DNA of 5,585 nt from Methylophilaceae bacterium (GTDB lineage: Bacteria; Pseudomonadota; Gammaproteobacteria; Burkholderiales; Methylophilaceae): positions 1 to 5,585 of the forward strand of contig DOEL01000100.1 in NCBI GenBank assembly GCA_003533095.1, given 5' to 3'. The notes below the pieces were generated by a model. It had not been told where the DNA came from. It saw nothing but the letters and a program-made list of their open reading frames with translations, and made no database searches. A program made the translations under genes and the position numbers. Shown here piece after piece: positions 1 through 5,585 of this stretch; position 1 is the stretch's first letter, and each line of letters starts with the position of its first letter.

Positions 1-662
1 AGATGTTCACGAATAATTGATCCAAGAATAGGCGTTCTTCCTAAGCCACCACCAACCCATACACGAATCGCTATTTTTTGATCTTTGTCATAATAAAATT
101 CAAGTCCAATATCATGTGCCTGCACAATGGCGCGATCTTGTTTGCTACCAGAAACTGCAATTTTAAATTTGCGAGGTAGCAATGAAAATTCAGGATGAAA
201 CGTGCTCCATTGTCTTAAGATTTCTGCAATAGCTCTGGGATCAATAATTTCATCAGGCGCTATACCTGCAAATTGGTCAGTCGTAATATTTCGAATACAA
301 TTTCCAGAAGTTTGAATTGCATGCATTTCAACTCGAGAGAGCTCTTCTAAAATATCAGGTGTCTCTTCTAATTTCGGCCAATTAAGTTGAAGATTTTGTC
401 TTGTACTAAAGTGACCGTATCCACGGTCAAATCGATCAGAAATATCTGCGAGTTTACGTAATTGCTTTGAGGACAAAAGACCATATGGAATAGCAATACG
501 AAGCATTGGTGCATGACGTTGGATATAAAGACCGTTTTGTAAACGAAGTGGTCTAAATTCATCATCAGTCAACTTACCATTTAGGTAGCGTGACGTTTGA
601 TCGCGAAATTGCGCTACGCGCTCATTCACAATAGTTTGATCGATATTATCGTACTGATACAT
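1..662 (-). CDS. cysI: Sulfite reductase hemoprotein (beta subunit), N-terminal part, cut by the window edge
   Basis: Nitrite/sulfite reductase family protein, expected to reduce sulfite to sulfide in the cytoplasm with a siroheme coupled to a 4Fe-4S cluster, supplying sulfide for cysteine synthesis. About 220 codons are visible, beginning MYQYDNIDQTIVNERVAQFR. The first ferredoxin-like half-domain spans roughly residues 30-95 and contains LQNGLYIQRHAPMLRIAIPYG and the family motif HFSTRQNLQLNW (84-95). The siroheme domain then starts, with TSGNCIRNITTDQFAG (118-133), LPRKFKIAVSGS (162-173) and RVWVGGGLGRTPILG (200-214). The cluster-binding cysteines lie in the missing C-terminal half. The ATG at 662-660 follows a weak AAAGAA ribosome site and lies 18 bases after the transporter stop codon, so the two genes are probably cotranscribed. 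No flavoprotein gene (cysJ) lies on its 5' side. A nitrite reductase is the alternative, but the cysB context favours sulfite. Confidence 0.92.
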   Translation of the reverse strand, partial: MYQYDNIDQTIVNERVAQFRDQTSRYLNGKLTDDEFRPLRLQNGLYIQRHAPMLRIAIPYGLLSSKQLRKLADISDRFDRGYGHFSTRQNLQLNWPKLEETPDILEELSRVEMHAIQTSGNCIRNITTDQFAGIAPDEIIDPRAIAEILRQWSTFHPEFSLLPRKFKIAVSGSKQDRAIVQAHDIGLEFYYDKDQKIAIRVWVGGGLGRTPILGSIIREH

Positions 663-680
663 AAGTTCTTTGATTAATAC

Positions 681-1451
681 TTAATGAAAAATAAGTTTTT
701 GGCCAACATAAATCAAGATTAAGGCTAAAACATAACGAACAGATTGTTCGCTGACTTTAGAACTTAAATGGCTGCCAATATAGATACCCGGAATTGAGCC
801 GATTAAAAGCACGCTTAAAAGAGAGTAATCAACAGTGCCTAAGCTCGCATGACCAAGACCTGCAACAAGTGTGAGTGGCACTGCATGCGCAATATCAGTC
901 CCTACAATTTTTGTGATGCCTATTTTAGGATAAATAAGTAATAAAGCTGTGACACCAAGTGCTCCCGCTCCCACTGAAGTTAATGTCACTAGGCCACCTA
1001 AAATAAAACCAAGAATGATAGTCACAAGAGCAATTGAATTATCTGATTTAAACAGCACAATTTTTGATTTTTCAATTAAAAAAGGCCTAAAGATAACTGC
1101 AATCGATGTCAGTAATAACGCAATACCGAGATAGAACTTAATGATATCCACTGCGCCTGTGGACGCTACATCAATTTGTCTTAGATAATAAGTGGTAAAA
1201 ATGGAAGCAGGAATACTGCCAAGCATGAGCCTTTTCACAATTTTCCAATCGATATTACCTAATTTTCCGTGAGCAAAAATACCGACCGATTTCGTAATTG
1301 ACGCATAAAGAAGGTCAGTACCGACAGCAAGAGCCGGTTTGATATGAAAAAATAAGACGAGAATAGGCGTCATGAGTGACCCACCCCCAACACCAGTCAG
1401 CCCTACAAGAAGGCCAACTAGAAATCCTGAAAAGATAAAACCAATATCCAT
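681..1451 (-). CDS. TauE/SafE-family membrane transporter (probable sulfur anion permease or exporter)
   Basis: A 256-residue integral inner-membrane protein of the TauE/SafE (formerly DUF81) family, whose characterised members move sulfite, sulfoacetate or related small anions. About eight hydrophobic segments are visible. The family's internal duplication is clear. GLTGVGGGSLMTPIL (18-32) matches LTSVGAGALGVTALLL (157-172). GTDLLYASITKSVGIFAHGK (44-63), followed by LGNIDW, matches GTDIAHAVPLTLVAGLGHAS (184-203), followed by LGTVDY. GSIP at 78 matches GSIP at 218. The ATG at 1451-1449 has a TAGGG ribosome site four bases upstream. It is the first gene of a leftward operon with cysI and diverges from cysB, which ties it to sulfur assimilation. 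Whether it imports sulfate or sulfite, or exports surplus sulfite, cannot be read from the sequence. The family call is firm and the substrate is inferred. Confidence 0.9.
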   Translation of the reverse strand: MDIGFIFSGFLVGLLVGLTGVGGGSLMTPILVLFFHIKPALAVGTDLLYASITKSVGIFAHGKLGNIDWKIVKRLMLGSIPASIFTTYYLRQIDVASTGAVDIIKFYLGIALLLTSIAVIFRPFLIEKSKIVLFKSDNSIALVTIILGFILGGLVTLTSVGAGALGVTALLLIYPKIGITKIVGTDIAHAVPLTLVAGLGHASLGTVDYSLLSVLLIGSIPGIYIGSHLSSKVSEQSVRYVLALILIYVGQKLIFH

Positions 1452-1455
1452 ACAA

Positions 1456-1460
1456 CCCTA
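1456..1460 (-). promoter_or_regulatory. Ribosome binding site of the TauE/SafE transporter gene
   Basis: On the minus strand TAGGG precedes the ATG by four bases (TAGGGTTGTATG). It is a reasonable if close-set Shine-Dalgarno core, clearer than those of the downstream plus-strand genes, and it supports the chosen transporter start. Confidence 0.5.
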
Positions 1461-1511
1461 TAAAAATTTAACTTTTTAATGCTAAAGTGGACGTCAATAT
1501 AGCAAATTTTG

Positions 1512-1531
1512 ATATTATAAATTAATAATAT
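1512..1531. repeat. A+T-rich inverted repeat, candidate CysB operator 1
   Basis: A 20-base near-perfect palindrome, ATATTATAAATTAATAATAT, with seven-base arms ATATTAT and ATAATAT and one mismatched pair in the six-base centre. Its core is TTAT-N6-ATAA at 1515-1528. It overlaps the -10-like hexamers of both strands, a position suited to a repressor or dual-acting site. Palindromes of this kind also arise by chance in DNA this rich in A+T, so the operator role is tentative. Confidence 0.4.
1514..1519 (-). promoter_or_regulatory. Candidate -10 element of the transporter-cysI operon
   Basis: The minus strand reads TATAAT here, a full match to the sigma-70 -10 consensus, predicting a start near 1507 and a leader of about 55 bases. 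The hexamer 17 bases upstream (GATAGA) is a poor -35, which is typical of a promoter that needs an activator. A second minus-strand TATAAT lies at 1548-1543 and is an alternative, with TTATTC as a weak -35 16 bases upstream. Confidence 0.35.
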
Positions 1532-1534
1532 AAT
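1529..1534 (+). promoter_or_regulatory. Candidate -10 element of the cysB promoter
   Basis: The plus strand reads TATAAT, predicting a start near 1541 and a leader of about 33 bases before the cysB ATG. A good -35-like hexamer, TTGATA, lies at 1509-1514 but only 14 bases upstream. The overlapping TAATAT at 1531-1536 would give an acceptable 16-base spacer to it. Which hexamer is used cannot be settled by reading. Confidence 0.35.
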
Positions 1535-1556
1535 ATTCTATCATTATACCTTTTGG

Positions 1557-1570
1557 TTATATTGGAATAA
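1557..1570. repeat. Inverted repeat upstream of the cysB start, candidate CysB operator 2
   Basis: TTATATTGGAATAA has the same TTAT-N6-ATAA form as the repeat at 1515-1528 and begins 42 bases further on. It ends three bases before the cysB ATG and contains the only GGA that could serve as a cysB ribosome site, so a bound regulator could limit cysB expression. Seen from the transporter side it would sit roughly 50-60 bases upstream of a start near 1507, about where LysR-type activators usually bind. Function is inferred. Confidence 0.4.
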
Positions 1571-1573
1571 GAC

Positions 1574-2506
1574 ATGAAACTACAGCAATTACGTTGTATC
1601 CATGAGGTTGTCAAAAATAACTTTAGCATCTCTAAAGCCGCAGAAGCACTTCATACTTCCCAGCCTGGTGTGAGTAAACAAATTCAATTGCTTGAGGAAG
1701 AGGTAGGTCTCCATATTTTCTTAAGACATGGAAAACGCCTTGTAGGTCTCACTGAACCGGGTCAGCATGTGTATAGGCGCATTAGTGAGGTGATAAGGGA
1801 AATTAAAAGTATCAAACAAGTCAGTGACGAATTTAGTCATTCCAATGCTGGTGAATTAACGATTGCAACAACCCACACCCAAGCGCGCTATAAGTTACCC
1901 AGTGTGGTTCAAGCATTTATGGCTAAATATCCCGATGTCAAACTTAATATTCATCAAGGAAATCCAACACAAGTTACCGATCAAGTCGTTAAAGGCGAGG
2001 CTGATATAGGAATCGCTACCGAATCAATCAGTCAAAATGAAAAGTTATTTTGTTTGCCTTGCTATACATGGAATCGTTGTTTGGTGATGCCAGCCAAGCA
2101 TCCCTTAGCTAAAGAAAAATCTATTTCACTTACCAAGCTTGCTACTTATCCGATTATCACATACGACTACGCATTTACTGGAAGTACGATTGTTTCAAAA
2201 GTTTTTCATGATGCAGGGTTAACGCCGAATATTGTATTAACTGCAATCGATGCTGACGTGATTAAAACATACGTGAATTTAGGTTTGGGTATAGGCCTCA
2301 TTGCGCAAATGGCATACGATGTTAAAAGAGACCATGGGCTCATCAGTATTGATGTGAGTCATTTATTCCCGACAAGCACCACTTATCTTGGTATTAGGCA
2401 GGATGTTTTCTTAAGAGGTTTTATGTATGACTTTATTGAAATGTTTACACCTCAATTTACTAAGCAAACTATTAAGAAAATGATGTTAGAAAAAGAAAAT
2501 ATTTAA
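1574..2506 (+). CDS. cysB: LysR-family transcriptional regulator CysB
   Basis: Cytoplasmic DNA-binding regulator of cysteine biosynthesis, 310 residues. The N-terminal winged helix-turn-helix covers residues 1-60, with the helix region SKAAEALHTSQPGVSKQIQL (20-39). An effector-binding domain runs from about 90 to 295. It aligns without gaps to the enterobacterial CysB I recall. The residues I recall as contacting sulfate in the Klebsiella structure are all in place: Thr100, Thr102 and Gln103 in ATTHTQARY, Thr149 in IATE, Trp166 in CYTWNR and Thr202 in FTG. DADVIKTYVNLGLGIGLIAQ (226-245) is another family hallmark. It is about 14 residues shorter than the 324-residue E. coli protein, all missing from the C-terminal tail. 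The ATG follows a modest GGAATAAG ribosome site, and MKLQQLR is the usual CysB start. Its divergence from the transporter-cysI operon fits control of sulfite reduction. A Cbl-like paralogue is a less likely alternative. Confidence 0.95.
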   Translation: MKLQQLRCIHEVVKNNFSISKAAEALHTSQPGVSKQIQLLEEEVGLHIFLRHGKRLVGLTEPGQHVYRRISEVIREIKSIKQVSDEFSHSNAGELTIATTHTQARYKLPSVVQAFMAKYPDVKLNIHQGNPTQVTDQVVKGEADIGIATESISQNEKLFCLPCYTWNRCLVMPAKHPLAKEKSISLTKLATYPIITYDYAFTGSTIVSKVFHDAGLTPNIVLTAIDADVIKTYVNLGLGIGLIAQMAYDVKRDHGLISIDVSHLFPTSTTYLGIRQDVFLRGFMYDFIEMFTPQFTKQTIKKMMLEKENI

Positions 2507-2521
2507 CTCTTAAAAAATTAT

Positions 2522-4177
2522 ATGAAATCTGATTTAGATATTAATCAAGCAGCGCAGTTAAAACCTATTGATGAAATTGTCAAATCACTTCATATCAAAG
2601 TAGATGATTTAGATTTTTATGGCGCTTATCAAGCTAAATTAAAAGCTTCTTTTATGAGTCAACTAAAAGAAAATAAAGCATCTAAATTAATTTTAGTGAC
2701 AGCAATGAGTCCAACCCCCGCAGGCGAAGGTAAAACAACCACCACGATTGGATTAGCTGATGCACTGTTCTCCATGGGAAAAAAATCAACCGTTTGTATT
2801 CGCGAACCTTCTCTAGGGCCCGTCTTTGGGATGAAGGGTGGTGCAACAGGCGGTGGTTATGCGCAAGTAGCTCCTATGGATAAAATTAATTTACATTTCA
2901 CAGGTGATTTTCATGCAATCACATCTGCTAATAATCTACTAGCTGCATTAATTGACAACCATATTCATCAAGGAAATGAATTAAATATTGATATTGATCA
3001 AATTTCATTTAGACGATGTCTTGATATGAATGACCGTGCTTTGCGTAATATTGAATTGCAGCTTGACCATCATCATCGCAATACAGGTTTTGATATCACC
3101 GTGGCAAGTGAAGTCATGGCAATTTTTTGCTTAGCGGAGTCATTGGAAGATCTTCAATATCGATTAGGTGAAATTGAAGTTGCAAAAAGAAAAGATACAA
3201 CATCAATTTATGCTAAAGATTTAAAGGCGGAAGGTGCTATGACAGCATTATTGAAAGATGCATTTCAGCCTAACGTTGTTCAAACGTTAAATGGAACGCC
3301 CGCTTTCATTCATGGAGGGCCGTTTGCGAATATTGCGCATGGATGCAATTCAGTGGTTGCGACAAAAACAGCATTAAAGTTAGCTGATTACGTCGTCACA
3401 GAAGCTGGCTTCGGCGCAGATTTGGGTGCTGAAAAATTCATTGATATTAAATGCAGACAATCAGGCATTAAGCCTGACATGATTGTTTTAGTTGCCACTA
3501 TTCGTGCACTCAAGTTTCATGGTGGTCTTAGCGTTGGAGAATTAAATCAAGAGAATTTAAAAGCACTTGAAGTGGGCTTTAATAACCTAAAACGTCATAT
3601 TGAAAATTGTTCTCATCACTTCGGTTTAGAAGTGATTGTTGCAATCAATCAATTTAATTCTGATACAGATAAAGAAATCACATGGCTTCAAACTACGATA
3701 GACAAAATGGGATTTAAATCAGTTTTATGCTCGCATTGGGCAGATGGCGCCAAAGGTGCTCAAAATCTTGCTCATGCTGTTTTAGATGCATTGAATAAAC
3801 CTCAAACATTTAAATTTTTATACAAAGACAACATAAGCCTCAAAGAAAAAATTACAACCATTGCTTTCAAAATATATCGTGCAACAGAAATACAATTTTC
3901 GGATAGCGCTTTAAAAAAATTGGAATCACTTGAAAAAAATTATGCCAATTTACCAATTTGTATTGCTAAAACACCTTATTCATTCTCGAGCGACCCTAAT
4001 GCACACGGCGCTCCTGATAATCACATACTTATGATAAGAGAATTAAGATTAGCAAGAGGCGCTGGTTTTGTAGTAGCTATCTGTGGGGACCTTATGACCA
4101 TGCCAGGATTACCTAAGGTTCCTGCAAGCGAAAAAATACGATTAACTTCTGAAGGTCTTCTCCAAGGGTTAAATTGA
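2522..4177 (+). CDS. fhs: Formate-tetrahydrofolate ligase
   Basis: Cytoplasmic enzyme that joins formate to tetrahydrofolate with ATP, giving 10-formyl-tetrahydrofolate for purine and formyl-methionine synthesis and, in methylotrophs, for exchange between formate and the folate C1 pool. The 551 residues match the usual full length of about 555. The P-loop is TPAGEGKTTTT (65-75, Lys71). REPSLGPVFGMKGGATGGGY (94-113) holds Arg94, which corresponds to the catalytic Arg97 I recall for the Moorella enzyme, and the first family signature. VATIRALKFHGG (324-335) is the second signature. TEAGFGADLGAEKF (293-306) and MTMPGLPKVPA (525-535) are also diagnostic. The start MKSDLDINQAAQLKPI is the normal family N-terminus. 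It begins 15 bases after cysB with no recognisable Shine-Dalgarno sequence (spacer CTCTTAAAAAATTAT), so translation may depend on coupling or on A-rich upstream sequence. Confidence 0.97.
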   Translation: MKSDLDINQAAQLKPIDEIVKSLHIKVDDLDFYGAYQAKLKASFMSQLKENKASKLILVTAMSPTPAGEGKTTTTIGLADALFSMGKKSTVCIREPSLGPVFGMKGGATGGGYAQVAPMDKINLHFTGDFHAITSANNLLAALIDNHIHQGNELNIDIDQISFRRCLDMNDRALRNIELQLDHHHRNTGFDITVASEVMAIFCLAESLEDLQYRLGEIEVAKRKDTTSIYAKDLKAEGAMTALLKDAFQPNVVQTLNGTPAFIHGGPFANIAHGCNSVVATKTALKLADYVVTEAGFGADLGAEKFIDIKCRQSGIKPDMIVLVATIRALKFHGGLSVGELNQENLKALEVGFNNLKRHIENCSHHFGLEVIVAINQFNSDTDKEITWLQTTIDKMGFKSVLCSHWADGAKGAQNLAHAVLDALNKPQTFKFLYKDNISLKEKITTIAFKIYRATEIQFSDSALKKLESLEKNYANLPICIAKTPYSFSSDPNAHGAPDNHILMIRELRLARGAGFVVAICGDLMTMPGLPKVPASEKIRLTSEGLLQGLN

Positions 4178-4181
4178 GAGA

Positions 4182-4766
4182 ATGAATTGTTTTAAGAGTA
4201 TTGCAATACAAGAACAAACGATTCAAAAATCAAGATTTATTGGATATACATTCATAGGAGAAACAAAGCATGACGTATTGCGTGCATTGCAATCAATCGC
4301 AAAAGAACACCCTCATGCAAGTCATTTAGCTTTTGCCTACCAACTTAAATCGGAACATGGATTTGAGCCTTATTACTCAGATGCTGGGGAGCCTTCAGGC
4401 ACTGCAGGAAAACCATTGTTACAATTGATTGATGCTCACCAAATTGTAAGTGGAGGCATAGGCGTCATTCGATATTATGGCGGCGTTAATTTAGGCACGG
4501 GAGGCCTGACAAGAGCTTATGGAGGTACTGGAAAGCTAGCGTTAACCCATTCCGTGATTGAGCCTTATGTGGAGTATATTAAATTAAAATTATCTATTAA
4601 TTACAATAATTTAGATAACTATATTCATGTAATACATTCAATGAATGGAAGCGTTTTAGATAAAATTTTTGATGAAAAAGTGAATCTTTTAATAAAACTT
4701 CCTGAAGGAAACCTTGATAAACTAAAAGCGCGTTTTCCCATGACCGAAATCATTCATTCGCTATAA
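4182..4766 (+). CDS. yigZ: IMPACT/YigZ family protein
   Basis: A 194-residue soluble protein of the YigZ/IMPACT (UPF0029) family, close to the length of E. coli YigZ. The N-terminal Impact domain covers about residues 14-125, with HLAFAYQL (48-55), YSDAGEPSGTAGKPLL (65-80) and the signature region GVIRYYGGVNLGTGGLTRAY (94-113). A smaller C-terminal domain of the DUF1949 type follows from about 138 to 192. The eukaryotic relative IMPACT acts in control of the GCN2 stress kinase. The bacterial protein is thought to bind nucleic acid or ribosomes, but its cellular role is not established, so none is assigned. The ATG lies four bases after the fhs stop codon, with GAGAGA overlapping that stop and AAGGG 13 bases upstream, so it is probably translated by coupling with fhs. 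No truncation or frameshift is visible. Confidence 0.93.
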   Translation: MNCFKSIAIQEQTIQKSRFIGYTFIGETKHDVLRALQSIAKEHPHASHLAFAYQLKSEHGFEPYYSDAGEPSGTAGKPLLQLIDAHQIVSGGIGVIRYYGGVNLGTGGLTRAYGGTGKLALTHSVIEPYVEYIKLKLSINYNNLDNYIHVIHSMNGSVLDKIFDEKVNLLIKLPEGNLDKLKARFPMTEIIHSL

Positions 4767-4767
4767 T
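4762..4767 (+). promoter_or_regulatory. -10-like hexamer immediately upstream of rmuC
   Basis: TATAAT spans the stop codon of the preceding gene and ends six bases before the rmuC ATG. If used as a -10 element it would start transcription at or next to the A of the start codon, giving a leaderless mRNA. No good -35 is visible 16-18 bases upstream (CATGAC at 17), and the match could be chance in A+T-rich DNA. Confidence 0.3.
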
Positions 4768-4773
4768 CAATCT

Positions 4774-5585
4774 ATGCTTAATTTCATTCTTATTCTTCTT
4801 TTTATCCTGTGTAGCTTAGCCGCTTATTTATTATGGCGTACTCAAACACATTCCCCTGAAAAATTAATGTTAAAAACGCTTGAAGAAAAACATATCAAAA
4901 TGATTGAAAGCATGAACGATAGTTTAAATAAGTTAACGGATCGCCTTAATCTAACACTTGCTGAGCAAGGTAAGATACAAGGTGAAATTGTGCGAGACAC
5001 GATGGATAACGCGACTAATCAATTAAAAAATCTTCTTAATATGAGATTGCAGGATATTGATAGTAAGGTAAAAGAAAGTTTAGAAGAAGGATTTAAGAAA
5101 ACAAACGATACGTTTGATCGTGTAATGAAACAACTTTCCACCATTGATGAGGCACAGAAAAAAATAGACGGACTCACCACGAACATTGTGAGCTTTCAAG
5201 AATTATTAGGCGATAAGAAATCTAGAGGTGCATTTGGTGAAGTGCAGCTAGAAAGTCTTGTACGAAATGCTCTACCTCCTGATGCATTTTCAATGCAACA
5301 TACACTATCTAATGGTAACCGAGTAGATTGTGTTTTATTTTTACCAGAGCCAACGGGTAGCGTTGCGATTGACTCTAAATTTCCATTGGAAAGTTATAGG
5401 AAAATGCTAGATTCTAATTTGCCAACTGATGAAATTAAAAATGCGCAAAAACAATTTAAGCTTGATATCAAAAAGCACATTCATGATATCGCGAGTAAAT
5501 ACATTATCTCTAATGAAACTTCCGATGGTGCTGTTATGTTTATTCCTGCCGAAGCAGTCTTTGCAGAAATTCATGCCTACCATTC
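4774..5585 (+). CDS. rmuC: DNA recombination protein RmuC, N-terminal part, cut by the window edge
   Basis: RmuC limits rearrangements at inverted repeats in E. coli and is predicted to be a nuclease. About 270 codons are present and the frame is open to the edge. Residues 3-20 (LILLFILCSLAAYLLW region) form a single N-terminal membrane anchor. Residues about 30-140 are a charged, helical, probably coiled-coil stretch. The RmuC core then begins with FQELLGDKKSRGAFGEVQLE (141-160), followed by RVDCVLFLPEP (183-193), VAIDSKFPLESY (197-208) and DGAVMFIPAEAVFAEIHA (251-268). Glu156 or Glu160, Asp185 and the Asp200-Ser-Lys202 triplet fit a PD-(D/E)XK nuclease core. The ATG lies seven bases after the yigZ stop codon, with no Shine-Dalgarno sequence in TCAATCT. 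The start is supported by the membrane anchor following directly. It is likely the last visible member of the cysB-fhs-yigZ-rmuC run. Confidence 0.95.
   Translation, partial: MLNFILILLFILCSLAAYLLWRTQTHSPEKLMLKTLEEKHIKMIESMNDSLNKLTDRLNLTLAEQGKIQGEIVRDTMDNATNQLKNLLNMRLQDIDSKVKESLEEGFKKTNDTFDRVMKQLSTIDEAQKKIDGLTTNIVSFQELLGDKKSRGAFGEVQLESLVRNALPPDAFSMQHTLSNGNRVDCVLFLPEPTGSVAIDSKFPLESYRKMLDSNLPTDEIKNAQKQFKLDIKKHIHDIASKYIISNETSDGAVMFIPAEAVFAEIHAYH

Larger units (their letters stand above)
1452..1573. promoter_or_regulatory. Divergent control region between the transporter-cysI operon and cysB
   Basis: These 122 bases separate the oppositely oriented transporter and cysB genes and must hold both promoters. 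The middle (about 1502-1550) is almost entirely A+T. It contains -10-like hexamers on both strands and two inverted repeats of form TTAT-N6-ATAA at 1515-1528 and 1557-1570. A LysR-type gene divergent from its target operon is a classic arrangement in which the regulator binds the shared region, activating the target and often repressing itself. CysB control here is inferred from layout, since no site was matched to a known consensus. Confidence 0.65.

Noticed and set aside
368..565. Open frame of 65 codons on the minus strand
   Set aside because: It lies inside cysI on the same strand in a different frame, has no family resemblance, and is explained by the well-supported cysI reading frame.
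949..1134. Open frame of 61 codons on the plus strand
   Set aside because: It is antisense to the transporter gene, has a low-complexity Pro/Thr/Lys composition and shows no recognisable domain, so it is a shadow frame.
1509..1534. TTGATA and TATAAT as a single strong cysB promoter
   Set aside because: The spacer between the two hexamers is 14 bases, too short for a standard sigma-70 promoter. Only the overlapping TAATAT gives an acceptable 16-base spacing, so the pair is not called as one element.
2507..2521. Possible terminator (T/A run) between cysB and fhs
   Set aside because: There is no G+C-rich stem before the A-run and the gap is only 15 bases, so nothing supports termination here.
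1..5585. Undescribed defence, mobile or RNA-based system
   Set aside because: Both strands were read through. All coding space is taken by recognisable core-metabolism or housekeeping genes, with no transposase, integrase, direct-repeat array, tRNA or long unexplained intergenic region.

Overview
The window is an A+T-rich, gene-dense stretch of bacterial chromosome with six protein genes, two of them cut by the window edges. The proteins look proteobacterial: a CysB-type LysR regulator that aligns almost without gaps to the enterobacterial protein as I recall it, a CysI-type nitrite/sulfite reductase, a YigZ protein and RmuC. The low G+C, very short spacers and the pairing of formate-tetrahydrofolate ligase with sulfur-assimilation genes suggest a small-genome betaproteobacterium, possibly a Methylophilaceae methylotroph of the Methylopumilus/OM43 kind. 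That assignment is an inference from gene content and has not been searched.

Left arm (1-1451, minus strand). A TauE/SafE-family membrane transporter lies 18 bases upstream of the 5' part of cysI (sulfite reductase hemoprotein), which runs off the left edge. They read as one operon transcribed leftward. Centre (1452-1573). A 122-base, very A+T-rich divergent control region holds -10-like hexamers on both strands and two TTAT-N6-ATAA inverted repeats placed 42 bases apart, one of them just upstream of the cysB start codon. Right arm (1574-5585, plus strand). cysB, fhs, yigZ and rmuC follow with gaps of 15, 4 and 7 bases and no visible terminator. rmuC runs off the right edge.

Working together: CysB senses the state of sulfur assimilation and probably controls the leftward transporter-cysI operon from the shared region, as well as its own gene. 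The transporter would move sulfate, sulfite or another small sulfur anion, and CysI reduces sulfite to sulfide for cysteine synthesis. Fhs activates formate to 10-formyl-tetrahydrofolate for one-carbon metabolism. YigZ (role poorly known) and RmuC (DNA maintenance) look like housekeeping genes carried in the same compact transcript.

No RNA genes, insertion sequences, CRISPR arrays, phage genes or defence systems were seen. There is no intergenic stretch longer than 122 bases. Nothing here amounts to a new biological system. The points most worth a second look are the paired palindromes in the divergent region and a possible leaderless start for rmuC.
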